Assembly (NCBI RefSeq): GCF_901905185.1
Contig: NZ_CABFMQ020000002.1
Coordinates: 84,832-148,831, forward strand
Reading direction: 5' to 3'
DNA: 64,000 nt
From: Methylocella tundrae
Lineage (GTDB): Bacteria > Pseudomonadota > Alphaproteobacteria > Rhizobiales > Beijerinckiaceae
This document shows positions 9,273 to 18,674 of this stretch, in pieces. The notes under the pieces are model-generated. The model worked only from the letters and a program-made list of their open reading frames with translations. It did no database searches and was not told the origin of the DNA. Numbering within the stretch: position 1 is the stretch's first letter; each line of letters opens with the position of its first letter. The position numbers were made by a program, and so were the translations under genes.

Positions 9273-10253
9273 ATGTTCGTGCTCAGTTTTCTGGCGAGAC
9301 GTCTGGCGCAAGGCGCCCTGATCGTCTTTCTGGTGTCGCTGCTGATCTTCACCTTGCTGCGCGTCGTGCCGGGAGACCCGGTGCGGCTGATGGCGGGCGG
9401 CATGGCGCCAGAGGCGCTGATCGAGCAGATCGCAACGAGAATGGGATTGCGTGATCCGATCCTCGTCCAGTTTGGCCGCTACGCCAGCCATGTGGTTGCC
9501 GGCGATCTCGGCGAGTCCTTTGTGCGGCCCGCCAACGGCGCCGCGACCGGAGGCGCGAGCTTTGACGATTCAACACGCGGCGAACGGGCGAAGGTTCTCG
9601 ATCTCATCGGCGAGACGCTGCCGATGACGCTCCAACTCGCGGCCGTCTCGATTGCTCTTGCGCTGGCGTTCTCCTTTCTGATCGGCATTCCCGCCGGACT
9701 GTCGCCGGGCCGATGGCCGGACCGCCTCGGCTTTTACATCTCCTCGCTATTCATCTCATTGCCCAACTTCTGGCTCGGCATCGTGCTCACCCTGCTGTTG
9801 TCGGTCAAGCTCCGCCTGCTACCCGCGATCGGCTATCAGGGATTTGCCTACACGATCCTGCCGGCCATCGTGCTCGCGGTCGAATTATCGCCGGCGCTGA
9901 TCCGCACGCTGTCCGGCTCGATCGCCTCGATCATGCAGGAGCCCTTCATCGCGACCGCCAGCGTGCGCGGCCTCAGCCGGCCACGCATCATCGTCAATCA
10001 TGCGCTGCGCAACGCATCGGCGCCCCTTCTCAATCTGCTTGGCGTGCAGTTCAGCGGCCTGCTCGGCGGCGTTCTGATCGTCGAATATATCTTCGATTAT
10101 CCGGGGCTCGGCCTGCTCACGATCAACGCCGTTCTGCAGCGGGACTTTCCACTGATACAGGGGATAGCGATCGTCACCAGCGCTATTTTTGTCCTTATCA
10201 ACATCGCGGTCGACCTTGCCGCCACCATGATCGATCCGAGGCTGGACTACTGA
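9273..10253 (+). CDS. ABC transporter permease, DppB type
   Basis: 326 residues. The N-terminal family signature LLRVVPGDPVRLMAGG follows the first membrane segment, and a BPD_transp_1 domain with about six segments covers residues 95-320, including the EAA-like loop (FIATASVRGLSRPRIIVNHA). It starts 16 bases after the binding-protein gene, and its stop overlaps the start of the next permease by one base, so translation is probably coupled. Confidence 0.9.
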   Translation: MFVLSFLARRLAQGALIVFLVSLLIFTLLRVVPGDPVRLMAGGMAPEALIEQIATRMGLRDPILVQFGRYASHVVAGDLGESFVRPANGAATGGASFDDSTRGERAKVLDLIGETLPMTLQLAAVSIALALAFSFLIGIPAGLSPGRWPDRLGFYISSLFISLPNFWLGIVLTLLLSVKLRLLPAIGYQGFAYTILPAIVLAVELSPALIRTLSGSIASIMQEPFIATASVRGLSRPRIIVNHALRNASAPLLNLLGVQFSGLLGGVLIVEYIFDYPGLGLLTINAVLQRDFPLIQGIAIVTSAIFVLINIAVDLAATMIDPRLDY

Positions 10254-11167
10254 TGGCGGCTATCGACGCTTCGCTTCCCCATTCGCCGGCGCCGCGCAGC
10301 GCGTCGATCTCACGACGAATCTGGAGAGCGTCGCTGGCCCTGAACGAATTTCGCGTCGGCCTCGCGCTCTTTACGATGCTGCTTCTCGCCGCCGCCTTCT
10401 ATCCGGAGCTCAGCGGGATTGATCCGACCAAGATGAATGTGCATGACAGGCTGCTGGCGCCGATCTTCATGGGCGACCATTGGTCGTTGCGCCACCCGCT
10501 TGGAACGGATCAGATCGGCCGCGACATGCTGGTGCGCAGCCTTGTCGGCCTGCGCTACTCTTTCCTCATTGGCGTCTCCACCGTCGCCGTCATGTTATGC
10601 ATCGGCTGCTCCCTCGGCATGATCGCAGGCTATTTCGGCGGCAGGATCGACATGGGGATCATGCGCCTCACGGACGCACAACTCTCCATCCCGATGATCA
10701 TCCTCGCCATCTCGGTGCTCGGCGTTTCGCGGCCAACCATTCCGGCCATCATACTGGTGCTTGGCCTCTCGAGCTGGCCGATCTATGCGCGCGTCACGCG
10801 CAGCGTGACGATGACGGAAAGAAAGCGCGAATATGTCCGCGCCGCGCAGCTTATGGGCGCATCCGACTTTCGCATTCTGACGCGCCTTCTCGCGCCGCTC
10901 ATTGTGCCGCCGATCATCTTCGTCTCGGCGCTCGACGTCGCGCGCATGATGATCTTCGAATCCATTCTCGGCTTCATCGGACTTGGCGTGCAGCCGCCGA
11001 CGCCGACCTTCGGCAATATCATAGCCGACGGCCGCAAATATCTGCTCAACGCCTGGTGGATTGCAACAATGCCGGGCGTCTTTCTGTGCCTGACGCTCAC
11101 CTCGATCAATCTGATCGGGGCCTCGCTCGAACGCGCCCGCAATCGCATCCATGGAGGCGCCTCGTGA
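10253..11167 (+). CDS. ABC transporter permease, DppC type
   Basis: 304 residues from ATG 10253, which overlaps the TGA of the preceding permease. The open frame extends far upstream, but that part is a shadow of the previous gene. A DppC N-terminal segment is followed by HPLGTDQIGRDMLVR, the usual DppC hallmark, then a permease domain with the loop EYVRAAQLMGASDFRILTR and a conserved end (FLGFIGLGVQPPTPTFGN-like). It forms the membrane pore with the DppB-type partner. Confidence 0.9.
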   Translation: MAAIDASLPHSPAPRSASISRRIWRASLALNEFRVGLALFTMLLLAAAFYPELSGIDPTKMNVHDRLLAPIFMGDHWSLRHPLGTDQIGRDMLVRSLVGLRYSFLIGVSTVAVMLCIGCSLGMIAGYFGGRIDMGIMRLTDAQLSIPMIILAISVLGVSRPTIPAIILVLGLSSWPIYARVTRSVTMTERKREYVRAAQLMGASDFRILTRLLAPLIVPPIIFVSALDVARMMIFESILGFIGLGVQPPTPTFGNIIADGRKYLLNAWWIATMPGVFLCLTLTSINLIGASLERARNRIHGGAS

Positions 11168-13011
11168 ACATGCAAGCGCCGGTCCTTTCCGTGCGCCGCC
11201 TCAGCGTCGATCTGAACGCCGCGTCCGGCCGACGGCCGATCATATCCAACGTCAGCTTCGATCTCGCGCCCCAGGAAATTCTCGGCATCATCGGCGCCAG
11301 CGGATCGGGCAAGACGGTGCTCTCTCGCGCGCTGGTCAACTGGATTGATCCGCCCCTGGAAATCGTCTCCGGAGCTGTGACATTCAAAAATCAGAACATT
11401 CTTGAGCTGAAGGGAACGAAGCTCCGCGAGGCGCGACGGGAAATCGCCTATGTTGGAGCCGATCCAATGGGCGCGCTCGATCCGACCTTGCCGGTCGGAC
11501 GGCAGATCGTCGAAAAGCTGCGCGCCGTTGCGCCTGAGATCGATGCGACTGAAGCCCGCGAGCGCGTCATCGACCTCCTCGCCGCCGTTCGTATTCCTTC
11601 GCCGAACCATCGCTTCCACGACTATCCGTCGCAGTTCAGTGGCGGCATGATGCAACGCGCGCTGATCGTCGACGCGCTCGTCACCAACCCAGCCTTTCTG
11701 GTGGCGGATAATGTGACGCAGCCGCTCGACGTCACGGTGGCCGCGCAGGTTCTGCGATTGCTTCGTGAACTGACGGACAGGTTCAAGACCGCGATCGTAT
11801 TCGTCTCATCTTCCCTGCCGACCGCCATCGAGGCCGCCGACGAAATGCTCGTCCTCGCCGAAGGCGCCGTCGTGGAGCGCCAGACGCCGCGCGATCTGAT
11901 CGCTTCGCCGCAACATTCCTATACGCGATCTCTCATCGCGGAAATTCCCAAGATCTGGACGAATGATGCGATCGAGGTCGCGCCGGTCGAAAGCGGCGCA
12001 GCCGTCATCAGCGTTCGCGAAGCAATGCGCTTCTATCGCGTCAAGAAGCGGGGAACCTTCGCGAGCTATAGCGAGGTGCGCGCGGTCCGCAATGTGACCT
12101 TCGACGTTTTCGCAGGCGAGAATTTTGGCGTCGTCGGCGAATCGGGTTGTGGAAAATCCTCGCTGATGCGGCTGCTCAGCCGGCTGGAGCTTCCGAATTC
12201 GGGACAGATTCTTTGCGACGGGAAGGATATTGCAGCTCTATCCGGCAAAAGCCTTCTTAAATTTCGCCGCGATTTCCAGCTCGTCCTGCAAGACCCCTTC
12301 GGCTCGCTTCCCCCGCGCACGTCCATCGGCGCGATCATTGAAGAGCCGCTGCGAACACATGGGGTGAACCGCAGGCAGGCGCGCGATCGGGCCATCGCCG
12401 TGATGGGCGAAGTCGGGCTTCCAGCCGGGCTTTACGATGAATTGCCGCTCGGCCTCAGCGCCGGCCAGCGCCAGCGCGTCAATGTCGCCCGCGCGATGGC
12501 GCTGGAGCCAAAAGTGCTGATCATGGACGAGACGCTCTCGGCGCTCGACCAAACGGAACAATTCAAGCTGCTCAACCTGTTCGAGCGGCTGCAAGCCAAG
12601 CACGGTCTGACCTACGTCTTCATCTCGCATGACCTCGCCATGGTGCGCCGCGTCTGCAACCGCATCGCCGTGATGTATCTCGGCGAAGTCGTGGAGCTGG
12701 CCGAAAACACGCGGCTCTTCTTTGATCCCGGCCATCCCTACACGCGCGCGCTGCTCAGCGCCGTCCCGACGCTGGAGGAGCGCCGCTATCGCTCCGAAGA
12801 TTGCCTCCTCGAGGGCGAGCCTCCAAACCCCATCGACTTGCCGCCGGGATGCAGTTTCGCCAGCCGCTGCCCCCATGTGTTCGAGCGCTGCCTGCACGAA
12901 AGCCCCGTCCTGATGTCACGCGGCGGCAAAGACCTCGCAGCCTGCTTTCTTATCGATCCAATGCGGGCGCCGCGCGGCGAGACGCGGAGCCAGACAAGGC
13001 AAGCTTCATGA
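11164..13011 (+). CDS. Double ABC ATPase, DppD-DppF fusion
   Basis: 615 residues from GTG 11164, overlapping the previous stop by four bases; ATG 11170 is an alternative. Two ATPase domains occur in tandem. The first (about 5-270) has Walker A GASGSGKT, signature SGGMMQRA and a degraded Walker B (LVADNVTQPLDVT, lacking the usual DEPT). The second (about 285-600) has Walker A GESGCGKS, signature LSAGQRQRV, Walker B VLIMDETLSALD and the H-loop SHDLAMV, ending with the oligopeptide C-terminal region (FASRCPHVFERC). The first domain lacks the usual catalytic glutamate, which would leave one of the two ATP sites weak. Confidence 0.88.
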   Translation: MNMQAPVLSVRRLSVDLNAASGRRPIISNVSFDLAPQEILGIIGASGSGKTVLSRALVNWIDPPLEIVSGAVTFKNQNILELKGTKLREARREIAYVGADPMGALDPTLPVGRQIVEKLRAVAPEIDATEARERVIDLLAAVRIPSPNHRFHDYPSQFSGGMMQRALIVDALVTNPAFLVADNVTQPLDVTVAAQVLRLLRELTDRFKTAIVFVSSSLPTAIEAADEMLVLAEGAVVERQTPRDLIASPQHSYTRSLIAEIPKIWTNDAIEVAPVESGAAVISVREAMRFYRVKKRGTFASYSEVRAVRNVTFDVFAGENFGVVGESGCGKSSLMRLLSRLELPNSGQILCDGKDIAALSGKSLLKFRRDFQLVLQDPFGSLPPRTSIGAIIEEPLRTHGVNRRQARDRAIAVMGEVGLPAGLYDELPLGLSAGQRQRVNVARAMALEPKVLIMDETLSALDQTEQFKLLNLFERLQAKHGLTYVFISHDLAMVRRVCNRIAVMYLGEVVELAENTRLFFDPGHPYTRALLSAVPTLEERRYRSEDCLLEGEPPNPIDLPPGCSFASRCPHVFERCLHESPVLMSRGGKDLAACFLIDPMRAPRGETRSQTRQAS

Positions 13012-13901
13012 AGCCGGCCGCCGATTCTGAAGATCTGTGGATTGAACGGAACTCGCGCGCTAAGCTTTGCGATCTCAGCCGTGGGCTGCGCGCGCTCGTC
13101 GAGCACCGCCCCGCCTATCATCTCATCGGAACCCCCGCGATGGCCCTGCCCGAGCTCCGGCTGCAAACAATCCTGACCGAGCTTGGCAAGCATGGCCGCG
13201 TCTATGTCAAGGAACTTGCCGAGACCTTGCACGTCAGCCGCGAAACGATCCGGCGCGACCTCAAACATCTCGAACATGAGGGGCATCTGCGCTGCACCTA
13301 TGGCGGCGGCGTCAAGCAGCAGACCGACGGAGATCAGCCGGTTTCCGACAGGATGCGCGTCAATGCCCGCGAGAAGGCGCGCATTGGCGCTAAAGCCGCC
13401 GAATTCGTCGCCGACGGCATGAAAATTTTCATCGACGCGGGAACGACGACGCTCGCCTTTGCGCGGCATCTCGCCGGCCGCAAGCGGATGACCGTCTACA
13501 CCAATTCGCTGGATGTCGCGCAGGCGCTCGGCCAGCAGGCCGTGGGGGATATCTTTATCATCGGCGGCAAGCTTCGCCCGGAATATCGCGCCCTGCTCGG
13601 CCCGACGACGATCGAGGCGATCGGCGAACATCTCTTCGACATGGCCTTCATCAGTGTCGCAACGGTCGACTACCGGCATGGCTTCATGGACTTCGGCGAA
13701 GAGGAAGCCGCCATCCGCCGCGCCCTGGTCAAACAATCGAAGCAGATCGTCATGCTGGCCGACAGCTCCAAGTTCGGACGCGAGGCGCCGAACCGCACGC
13801 TGAGCGCTCGTCAGATAACATCACTGATTACCAATTCGCCCGTCGACGCGGACTTTTCCGCCGAACTTGAACAAGCCGGAGTAAAAATTTTCTATGTTTG
13901 A
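13008..13901 (+). CDS. DeoR-family transcriptional regulator
   Basis: 297 residues from ATG 13008, which overlaps the ATPase stop (ATGA). The conserved family region starts at Met45 (ATG 13140, MALPELRLQTILTELGKHG), so a 253-residue product from 13140 is the alternative. An N-terminal DeoR helix-turn-helix (VKELAETLHVSRETIRRDLK) is followed by a DeoRC sensor domain with DAGTTTLAFARHL and a C-terminal QIVMLADSSKFG. DeoR regulators usually repress a sugar- or polyol-like catabolic operon and respond to a phosphorylated intermediate. That would fit the two kinase-like proteins encoded downstream (inference). It overlaps the next gene by eight bases. Confidence 0.88.
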   Translation: MKPAADSEDLWIERNSRAKLCDLSRGLRALVEHRPAYHLIGTPAMALPELRLQTILTELGKHGRVYVKELAETLHVSRETIRRDLKHLEHEGHLRCTYGGGVKQQTDGDQPVSDRMRVNAREKARIGAKAAEFVADGMKIFIDAGTTTLAFARHLAGRKRMTVYTNSLDVAQALGQQAVGDIFIIGGKLRPEYRALLGPTTIEAIGEHLFDMAFISVATVDYRHGFMDFGEEEAAIRRALVKQSKQIVMLADSSKFGREAPNRTLSARQITSLITNSPVDADFSAELEQAGVKIFYV

Positions 13902-16161
13902 AACGAAGTCTGAAACGGCGGCGACGCCGATCATCAACGCCGGCGATCTGCACCACCTGATGGACGAGGTTTCCGCCATCGGTGGCGGACCCGACGGCTC
14001 GATGAATCGCCTCAGCCTGTCGCCGGAGGACGCCGCAGCGCGCGACTGGCTGGTCTCATTTCTTCAAAGCGAAGGACTGAAGGTCGCGGTCGATCGGATC
14101 GGCAACATTTTTGGCATTCTCGACTGGGCCGGCCCCGATGCGCCGACCGTGATGACCGGATCGCATCTCGACAGCCAGCCGAATGGCGGGCGCTTCGACG
14201 GCGCCTATGGCGTCGTTGCGGCCTGCGCGGCCGTGCGGGCGATCAAGCGCGAAGTCGAAGCGAGCGGGCTAAGGCCCAAAGCCAATTTGATTATCGTCAA
14301 TTGGACGAATGAAGAAGGCGCAAGGTTTCAGCCGAGCCTTCTCGGCAGCGCCGTCTATGCCGGCGAGATCGACGCGGCCTATGCGCTTGCGCGCCGGGAC
14401 GGCTCAGGCGTCAGCGTCGGCGAAGCACTGGATGCGATTCAATATCTCGGCGAAGCGGCGCCGAAGATCCCCGACGCCTATATCGAACTCCACATCGAAG
14501 GCGCAGCTTCTCTGGAGAACGCGGGACTTCGCTTTGGCGTTTTCAGCCGCTACTGGGGCGCGGTCAAATATCGCCTCGCCTTTCTCGGCAGACAGGCGCA
14601 CACCGGACCGACGCCGATGGCGGAACGGCGCGATGCGCTTCTGGCCGCGGCCCATCTCATCACTGAACTAAAAGGCATGGCGGATCGCGCAGGTCTCGAA
14701 CTGCATACTTCCGTCGGACGGCTCGAAGTCTCTCCCAACTCGCCGAATGTCGTCCCGAACGAAGCTGTGCTGTTCATCGAACTGCGGTCTGGATCGCCCG
14801 AAGTTTTAGCGGCCGCCGAAAGAGAACTTGAGCTTAAAATCAGCCAATCGGCGGAGCGCGCGGGCGTTATGTTCGAAGTCCGCTCCATCGATCGGCGCAA
14901 GGCCGGGCTGATGGACGAAGGCCTCGTTCGGCTCGCTCAGGATACGGCGCGCGATTTCGACGAAAAGGCGCTGCTCCTCGATACGATCGGCGGCCACGAC
15001 GCGATCAGCATGACCGCTGTCTGTCCGTCCGTCGTCATCGCCGTGCCGAGCGTCGGCGGCGTGATGCATCACCCATCCGAATTCACGAGCGAGCCGGATC
15101 GCGCGCTCGGCGCGCAGATCCTCGCCGGGATGCTATGGCGCTTTTGCGTCAATGGCGACGTCCTCGCCGCGGACAATCCCTCCGGAGCTTTGCCCATGAA
15201 CGCGCCCGCAGACATCAAGACCGTTGAAGAGCGATCGCTTGAGGCGGCTATCGCGTCCGCGCCGGAATGGGCGGGTCTGACGTTCCGCTATTGGCGCGCG
15301 GCGCCGGCCGTCATCTCGCCGACGCATCGCGCTGTGGACAGTTCGTGCTTCGCAGTGGATGTTGGCGACGCGCCCCAGCGTTTGTTCGTCAAAATCCTGC
15401 ATCAGGATCTCTGGCCGACGGTCGATCCCGTCAACGCCTTCGAGGCCGCAAGCATAGCCGCGGAACTTGGCGTAACGCCTTCGCCGCGGCGCTTTTGTGA
15501 GGCGCAACGCGCCACTGTGTTCGACCGGCTCGATGAGTCGTGGCGCACCGCGACCATGGACGACATCTCCGGCGAACTCATTCTTTCTAAAGTCATCGCG
15601 GCAAAGAAAGCGATCAACGCCGGGCCTCGTTTCGCCCGCGATTGGACGATCTTCGACGGCATTCGCCAAATGCGCACAGACCTCGAGGCGGCGGGCGCCC
15701 AAGCCGCAACCGACGCCTGGTGGATGCTCGACGCCGTAAATGATGCGGAGCGCGCTCTTTCCGCCGCCGGATGGGATATAAAGCCATGTCACGGCGACGG
15801 ATTGGCGTCGAACATCATGATAGGGCCGAGCGGCGCCATTCAACTCGTCGACTTCGACAACGCGTGCAATTGCGACCCCTATTACGATCTCGGCGTGTTG
15901 CTCAACGAAGCTTTCGCCTTCGAAGAGGAAATGCTTGCGGGGATAGAAGAATTCGATGGAAGCGTCCGGCCCCAAGCGCTCAACCGCTGCCGCCTTTACG
16001 CCATTGCCGATGATCTCTACTGGGGACTCTGGGCGAGCCTCATGAACGTCGTTTCAGCACGAAAGGGCGTTGAATTTCTGAAATATGCGCAGTGGCGGCT
16101 TCTGCGTTGCCGCATGACGATTCGCGATGCGCGGTTCGAGGATATGCTGAGGCATCTGTAA
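13894..16161 (+). CDS. M20 amidohydrolase (allantoate/N-carbamoyl-amino-acid type) fused to an APH/choline-kinase-like domain
   Basis: 755 residues. Residues 15-420 are an M20 hydrolase of the AllC/HyuC type with the metal-binding blocks TGSHLDSQPNGG (about 89), WTNEEGARFQ (about 137), a His near 197 and MHHPSEFT (about 391). The usual HIEQG motif reads HIEGAAS here. Residues 435-755 are an aminoglycoside-phosphotransferase-like kinase with the catalytic loop CHGDGLASNIM (about 630) and QLVDFDNA (about 650). An in-frame ATG at 15196 sits exactly at the domain border with GGAG eight bases upstream, so a free kinase may also be made. The gene overlaps the DeoR gene and is followed after 20 bases by another kinase of the same superfamily. 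The fusion is unusual; a sequencing error is less likely because the frame is clean. Confidence 0.85.
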   Translation: MFETKSETAATPIINAGDLHHLMDEVSAIGGGPDGSMNRLSLSPEDAAARDWLVSFLQSEGLKVAVDRIGNIFGILDWAGPDAPTVMTGSHLDSQPNGGRFDGAYGVVAACAAVRAIKREVEASGLRPKANLIIVNWTNEEGARFQPSLLGSAVYAGEIDAAYALARRDGSGVSVGEALDAIQYLGEAAPKIPDAYIELHIEGAASLENAGLRFGVFSRYWGAVKYRLAFLGRQAHTGPTPMAERRDALLAAAHLITELKGMADRAGLELHTSVGRLEVSPNSPNVVPNEAVLFIELRSGSPEVLAAAERELELKISQSAERAGVMFEVRSIDRRKAGLMDEGLVRLAQDTARDFDEKALLLDTIGGHDAISMTAVCPSVVIAVPSVGGVMHHPSEFTSEPDRALGAQILAGMLWRFCVNGDVLAADNPSGALPMNAPADIKTVEERSLEAAIASAPEWAGLTFRYWRAAPAVISPTHRAVDSSCFAVDVGDAPQRLFVKILHQDLWPTVDPVNAFEAASIAAELGVTPSPRRFCEAQRATVFDRLDESWRTATMDDISGELILSKVIAAKKAINAGPRFARDWTIFDGIRQMRTDLEAAGAQAATDAWWMLDAVNDAERALSAAGWDIKPCHGDGLASNIMIGPSGAIQLVDFDNACNCDPYYDLGVLLNEAFAFEEEMLAGIEEFDGSVRPQALNRCRLYAIADDLYWGLWASLMNVVSARKGVEFLKYAQWRLLRCRMTIRDARFEDMLRHL

Positions 16162-16181
16162 TCTAAAAAGGGCGGACCATA

Positions 16182-17126
16182 TTGGACAGAGCAGGCAGTA
16201 AGTCGCTCGGCGAGGCCTTTACCGACGCTGAACGCGAGATTGAGGCGGCGCTCATTCAGATCGCGCCGTGGCGCGAGCGCGGGCTACGTTACAGCCCGGT
16301 TCACGGCGGCATCAGCAACGTTAACTGGCGCGTCGCGGTGGATGGCAAAAGTTTCTTCGTCAAAATACCTGGCCGCGGAACCGAGATGTTCATTGATCGA
16401 GCCGCGGCGCTCGCTGCGAGCCGGCGCGCCGAAGCGCTCGGGATCGGCCCACGCGTTCATGATTACCTTGCCGATCAGGGCATCGAGATCAATGATTTCA
16501 TCGAGGGGCGGCGGCCTTGCACGAACACTGATTTTCTCGATGCGACGATCCGCGCCAACGCGGTCGGCGTTTATCGCGCGTTCAACAATTCCGGTCTCCT
16601 GCCGCTGACGAAAACTGTCTTCGACATGATCGACGAACACTTCGATCAGGTGTGGAGTCTTGGCGGCAAGGCGCCTGCCGATTTCGAGTGGCTCTCCAAG
16701 CAATACGGGCTGGCGCGCTCGGCGCTCGAGGCTTCCGGCATAGATCTCGTCCCCTGCTTCAATGACCCGATGCCGGGAAACTTCATGCTTGGCGCGGACA
16801 AATCGATCATGCTGATCGACTATGAATATGCCTCCAACAATGACCGCTGCTATGATCTGGGCGTCTGGTGCGGAGAGATGTTCTTCAGCGACGCTGTGGA
16901 GAATGAGATCATCGAGACTTATTTCGGCAGCTTTGATCTTGCGATGAAAGCCCGCCTCGTCGTCCATAAGGCGCTCGCCGATATCAAATGGGCGACGTGG
17001 GCGATGGTTCAGAACAAGGTTTCGACCCTCGATTTCGATTTCTATAAATATGGCGCGTGGAAGCATATGCGCGCGCGGTCGATCATGAGAGATCCGCGCT
17101 GGGTCGATTACCTCAACTCAGTCTGA
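16182..17126 (+). CDS. Choline/ethanolamine-kinase-like phosphotransferase
   Basis: 314 residues from TTG 16182, with GGGCGGA upstream. A choline-kinase fold is indicated by VHGGISNVNWRV (nucleotide-binding loop), FFVKIPGRGTEMFIDR, the catalytic loop CFNDPMPGNFML and the metal site MLIDYEYASNN. This looks closer to true choline kinases than the kinase domain of the preceding fusion protein. It would phosphorylate a small alcohol or aminoalcohol in the cytosol. Having two related kinases side by side in an importer operon suggests sequential or alternative phosphorylation of imported substrates, but the substrate is not visible from sequence. Confidence 0.8.
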   Translation: MDRAGSKSLGEAFTDAEREIEAALIQIAPWRERGLRYSPVHGGISNVNWRVAVDGKSFFVKIPGRGTEMFIDRAAALAASRRAEALGIGPRVHDYLADQGIEINDFIEGRRPCTNTDFLDATIRANAVGVYRAFNNSGLLPLTKTVFDMIDEHFDQVWSLGGKAPADFEWLSKQYGLARSALEASGIDLVPCFNDPMPGNFMLGADKSIMLIDYEYASNNDRCYDLGVWCGEMFFSDAVENEIIETYFGSFDLAMKARLVVHKALADIKWATWAMVQNKVSTLDFDFYKYGAWKHMRARSIMRDPRWVDYLNSV

Positions 17127-17174
17127 CGCGCCAACGCGGGTCATTGTCCTGCGCCGCTCAAAGCCTGCTGACGC

Positions 17175-18017
17175 CTATTTCCGGCGTCGCGCGGGCGTTG
17201 CGCCCGCCAGCGCCGCGAACGCGACATCAAAGCCCACCTTTAGCCCATCGCGCAACGCGCCTCCGTCCGGAGCGAGGCACCGAAGACATAAGCCGGCGCC
17301 GTCCTGAAGCGCGCTGGCGCCGGCTAGGCAGCCTTGGGCGTCGAACGCGCGCTGAAGCTCCAGCGCGTCGGGCCATGCCTCCCGCGGGGCCAGAATGATC
17401 ATTGACGCATAGGCGCGATAGGGGCCGAGCGGCGAGGTCTTAGAGAACACATCTTCGCCTGCAACGCGGCTGCGCTCGCGAACGATAACCTCCCCATCCC
17501 GAAGGATGGTCAACAGCAGCTCGAGGTCCTGAAAAGCCCGACCGGCCGCCGACGGATCATGACAGGCGAACCCTTCCGTGACGATCGCGCACGATGTGGC
17601 GTTGATCGTGATCGTGTGCGCGCTCGTCAACGCGGCGCCCGGAAACAGAATGAGCGGGTCGGGCGTCAGCGCAAGAAAGGCTCCCGGCGCGACGACCACG
17701 GATGTGTCCTGACGCGCGGGCGAAGCGCCCGTGTCGTGCACGACGCTCGACGATTGAGTTGTGACATGCGCCCTCGCGCCTGCTTTCGCCTCGACGCTGA
17801 GGCGCAGATGATCGCCGCGGTAGACGCCGCCCGAAGCCGATTGCAGATAGAGCGTTGCAAGATCCGGGCATGCGGCGTCGAGCCAGAACGGCCGTGTGAT
17901 GTGGAAGGGGTAGGGAACCCTCTGGCTGTTGAGGAAGGTGCGCCCGCCCCCCTTGGCGAAGACCAGGCTCGCATGCGACCGGCGCCCGCTCTCGATCGCA
18001 AGCGCATTGCCGGGCAT
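17175..18017 (-). CDS. ureD: Urease accessory protein UreD
   Basis: 280 residues from ATG 18017, two bases after the ureG stop. UreD (UreH) scaffolds UreF and UreG on apo-urease during nickel insertion. Typical blocks are GGRTFLNSQRVPYPFHITRP near the N-terminus, YLQSASGGVYRGDHL, HVTTQSSSVVHDT, and LTPDPLILFPGA. It is the last gene of the urease operon ureE-ureF-ureAB-ureC-ureG-ureD and converges with the kinase gene at 17126. Confidence 0.92.
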   Translation of the reverse strand: MPGNALAIESGRRSHASLVFAKGGGRTFLNSQRVPYPFHITRPFWLDAACPDLATLYLQSASGGVYRGDHLRLSVEAKAGARAHVTTQSSSVVHDTGASPARQDTSVVVAPGAFLALTPDPLILFPGAALTSAHTITINATSCAIVTEGFACHDPSAAGRAFQDLELLLTILRDGEVIVRERSRVAGEDVFSKTSPLGPYRAYASMIILAPREAWPDALELQRAFDAQGCLAGASALQDGAGLCLRCLAPDGGALRDGLKVGFDVAFAALAGATPARRRK

Positions 18018-18019
18018 GG

Positions 18020-18670
18020 CTAGAACTTGAACAGGACGGAGTCGACGATGGCGTCGGCCACGGCCGCGATTCCTTCGCCGCTGCGTGCATTTGACGTCAA
18101 GACCGGCCTGTCCCCACGCAGCTTTCGAGCCTCGCTCAGCATGAGGCCGAGGTCCACCCCGACGTGGGGCGCAAGATCGATCTTGTTGACGATGAGGAGA
18201 TCGCAACGCATGACGCCGGGGCCGCGCTTGCGCGGAATATCGCCGCCGCCTGCGACGTCGATGACGAAGATCCACCAATCGACGAGATCCAGCGAAAAGG
18301 TCGAGGCGAGATTGTCGCCGCCGGATTCAAAGATCATCAGATCAAGCCCCGGATAGCGCGCCTCGAGTTCATCGCCCGCGACGATGTTGAGCGTCGGATC
18401 TTCGCGAATGACGGTGTGCGGACAGGCGCCCGCCTCAACCGCGGCGACGCGGGCCGGATCAATGAGGCCGGACCGGCGCAGACGCTCCGCGTCTTCCTTC
18501 GTGACGAGATCATTGGTGATGATGGCGAGATCGACGCCCCGCGCGGCGAGAACGGGAATGAGCGCCTCGATCAGCGCGGTCTTGCCACAGCCGACGGGAC
18601 CGCCGATCCCGATGCGCGCCGCCGAAGCCGGTTTTATTGCGTCGCTCTGTCGCGGCTCATTGATGGTCAC
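18020..18670 (-). CDS. ureG: Urease accessory GTPase UreG
   Basis: 216 residues. SIMIBI-class GTPase that delivers nickel for urease activation. Visible motifs are the P-loop [16 protein letters not shown], the Ni-binding [14 protein letters not shown] (the Cys-Pro-His triplet), [12 protein letters not shown], and the base-recognition NKIDLAP. The N-terminus is short and lacks a His-rich extension. It starts five bases after ureC. Confidence 0.96.
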   Translation of the reverse strand: MTINEPRQSDAIKPASAARIGIGGPVGCGKTALIEALIPVLAARGVDLAIITNDLVTKEDAERLRRSGLIDPARVAAVEAGACPHTVIREDPTLNIVAGDELEARYPGLDLMIFESGGDNLASTFSLDLVDWWIFVIDVAGGGDIPRKRGPGVMRCDLLIVNKIDLAPHVGVDLGLMLSEARKLRGDRPVLTSNARSGEGIAAVADAIVDSVLFKF

Positions 18671-18674
18671 GCGA

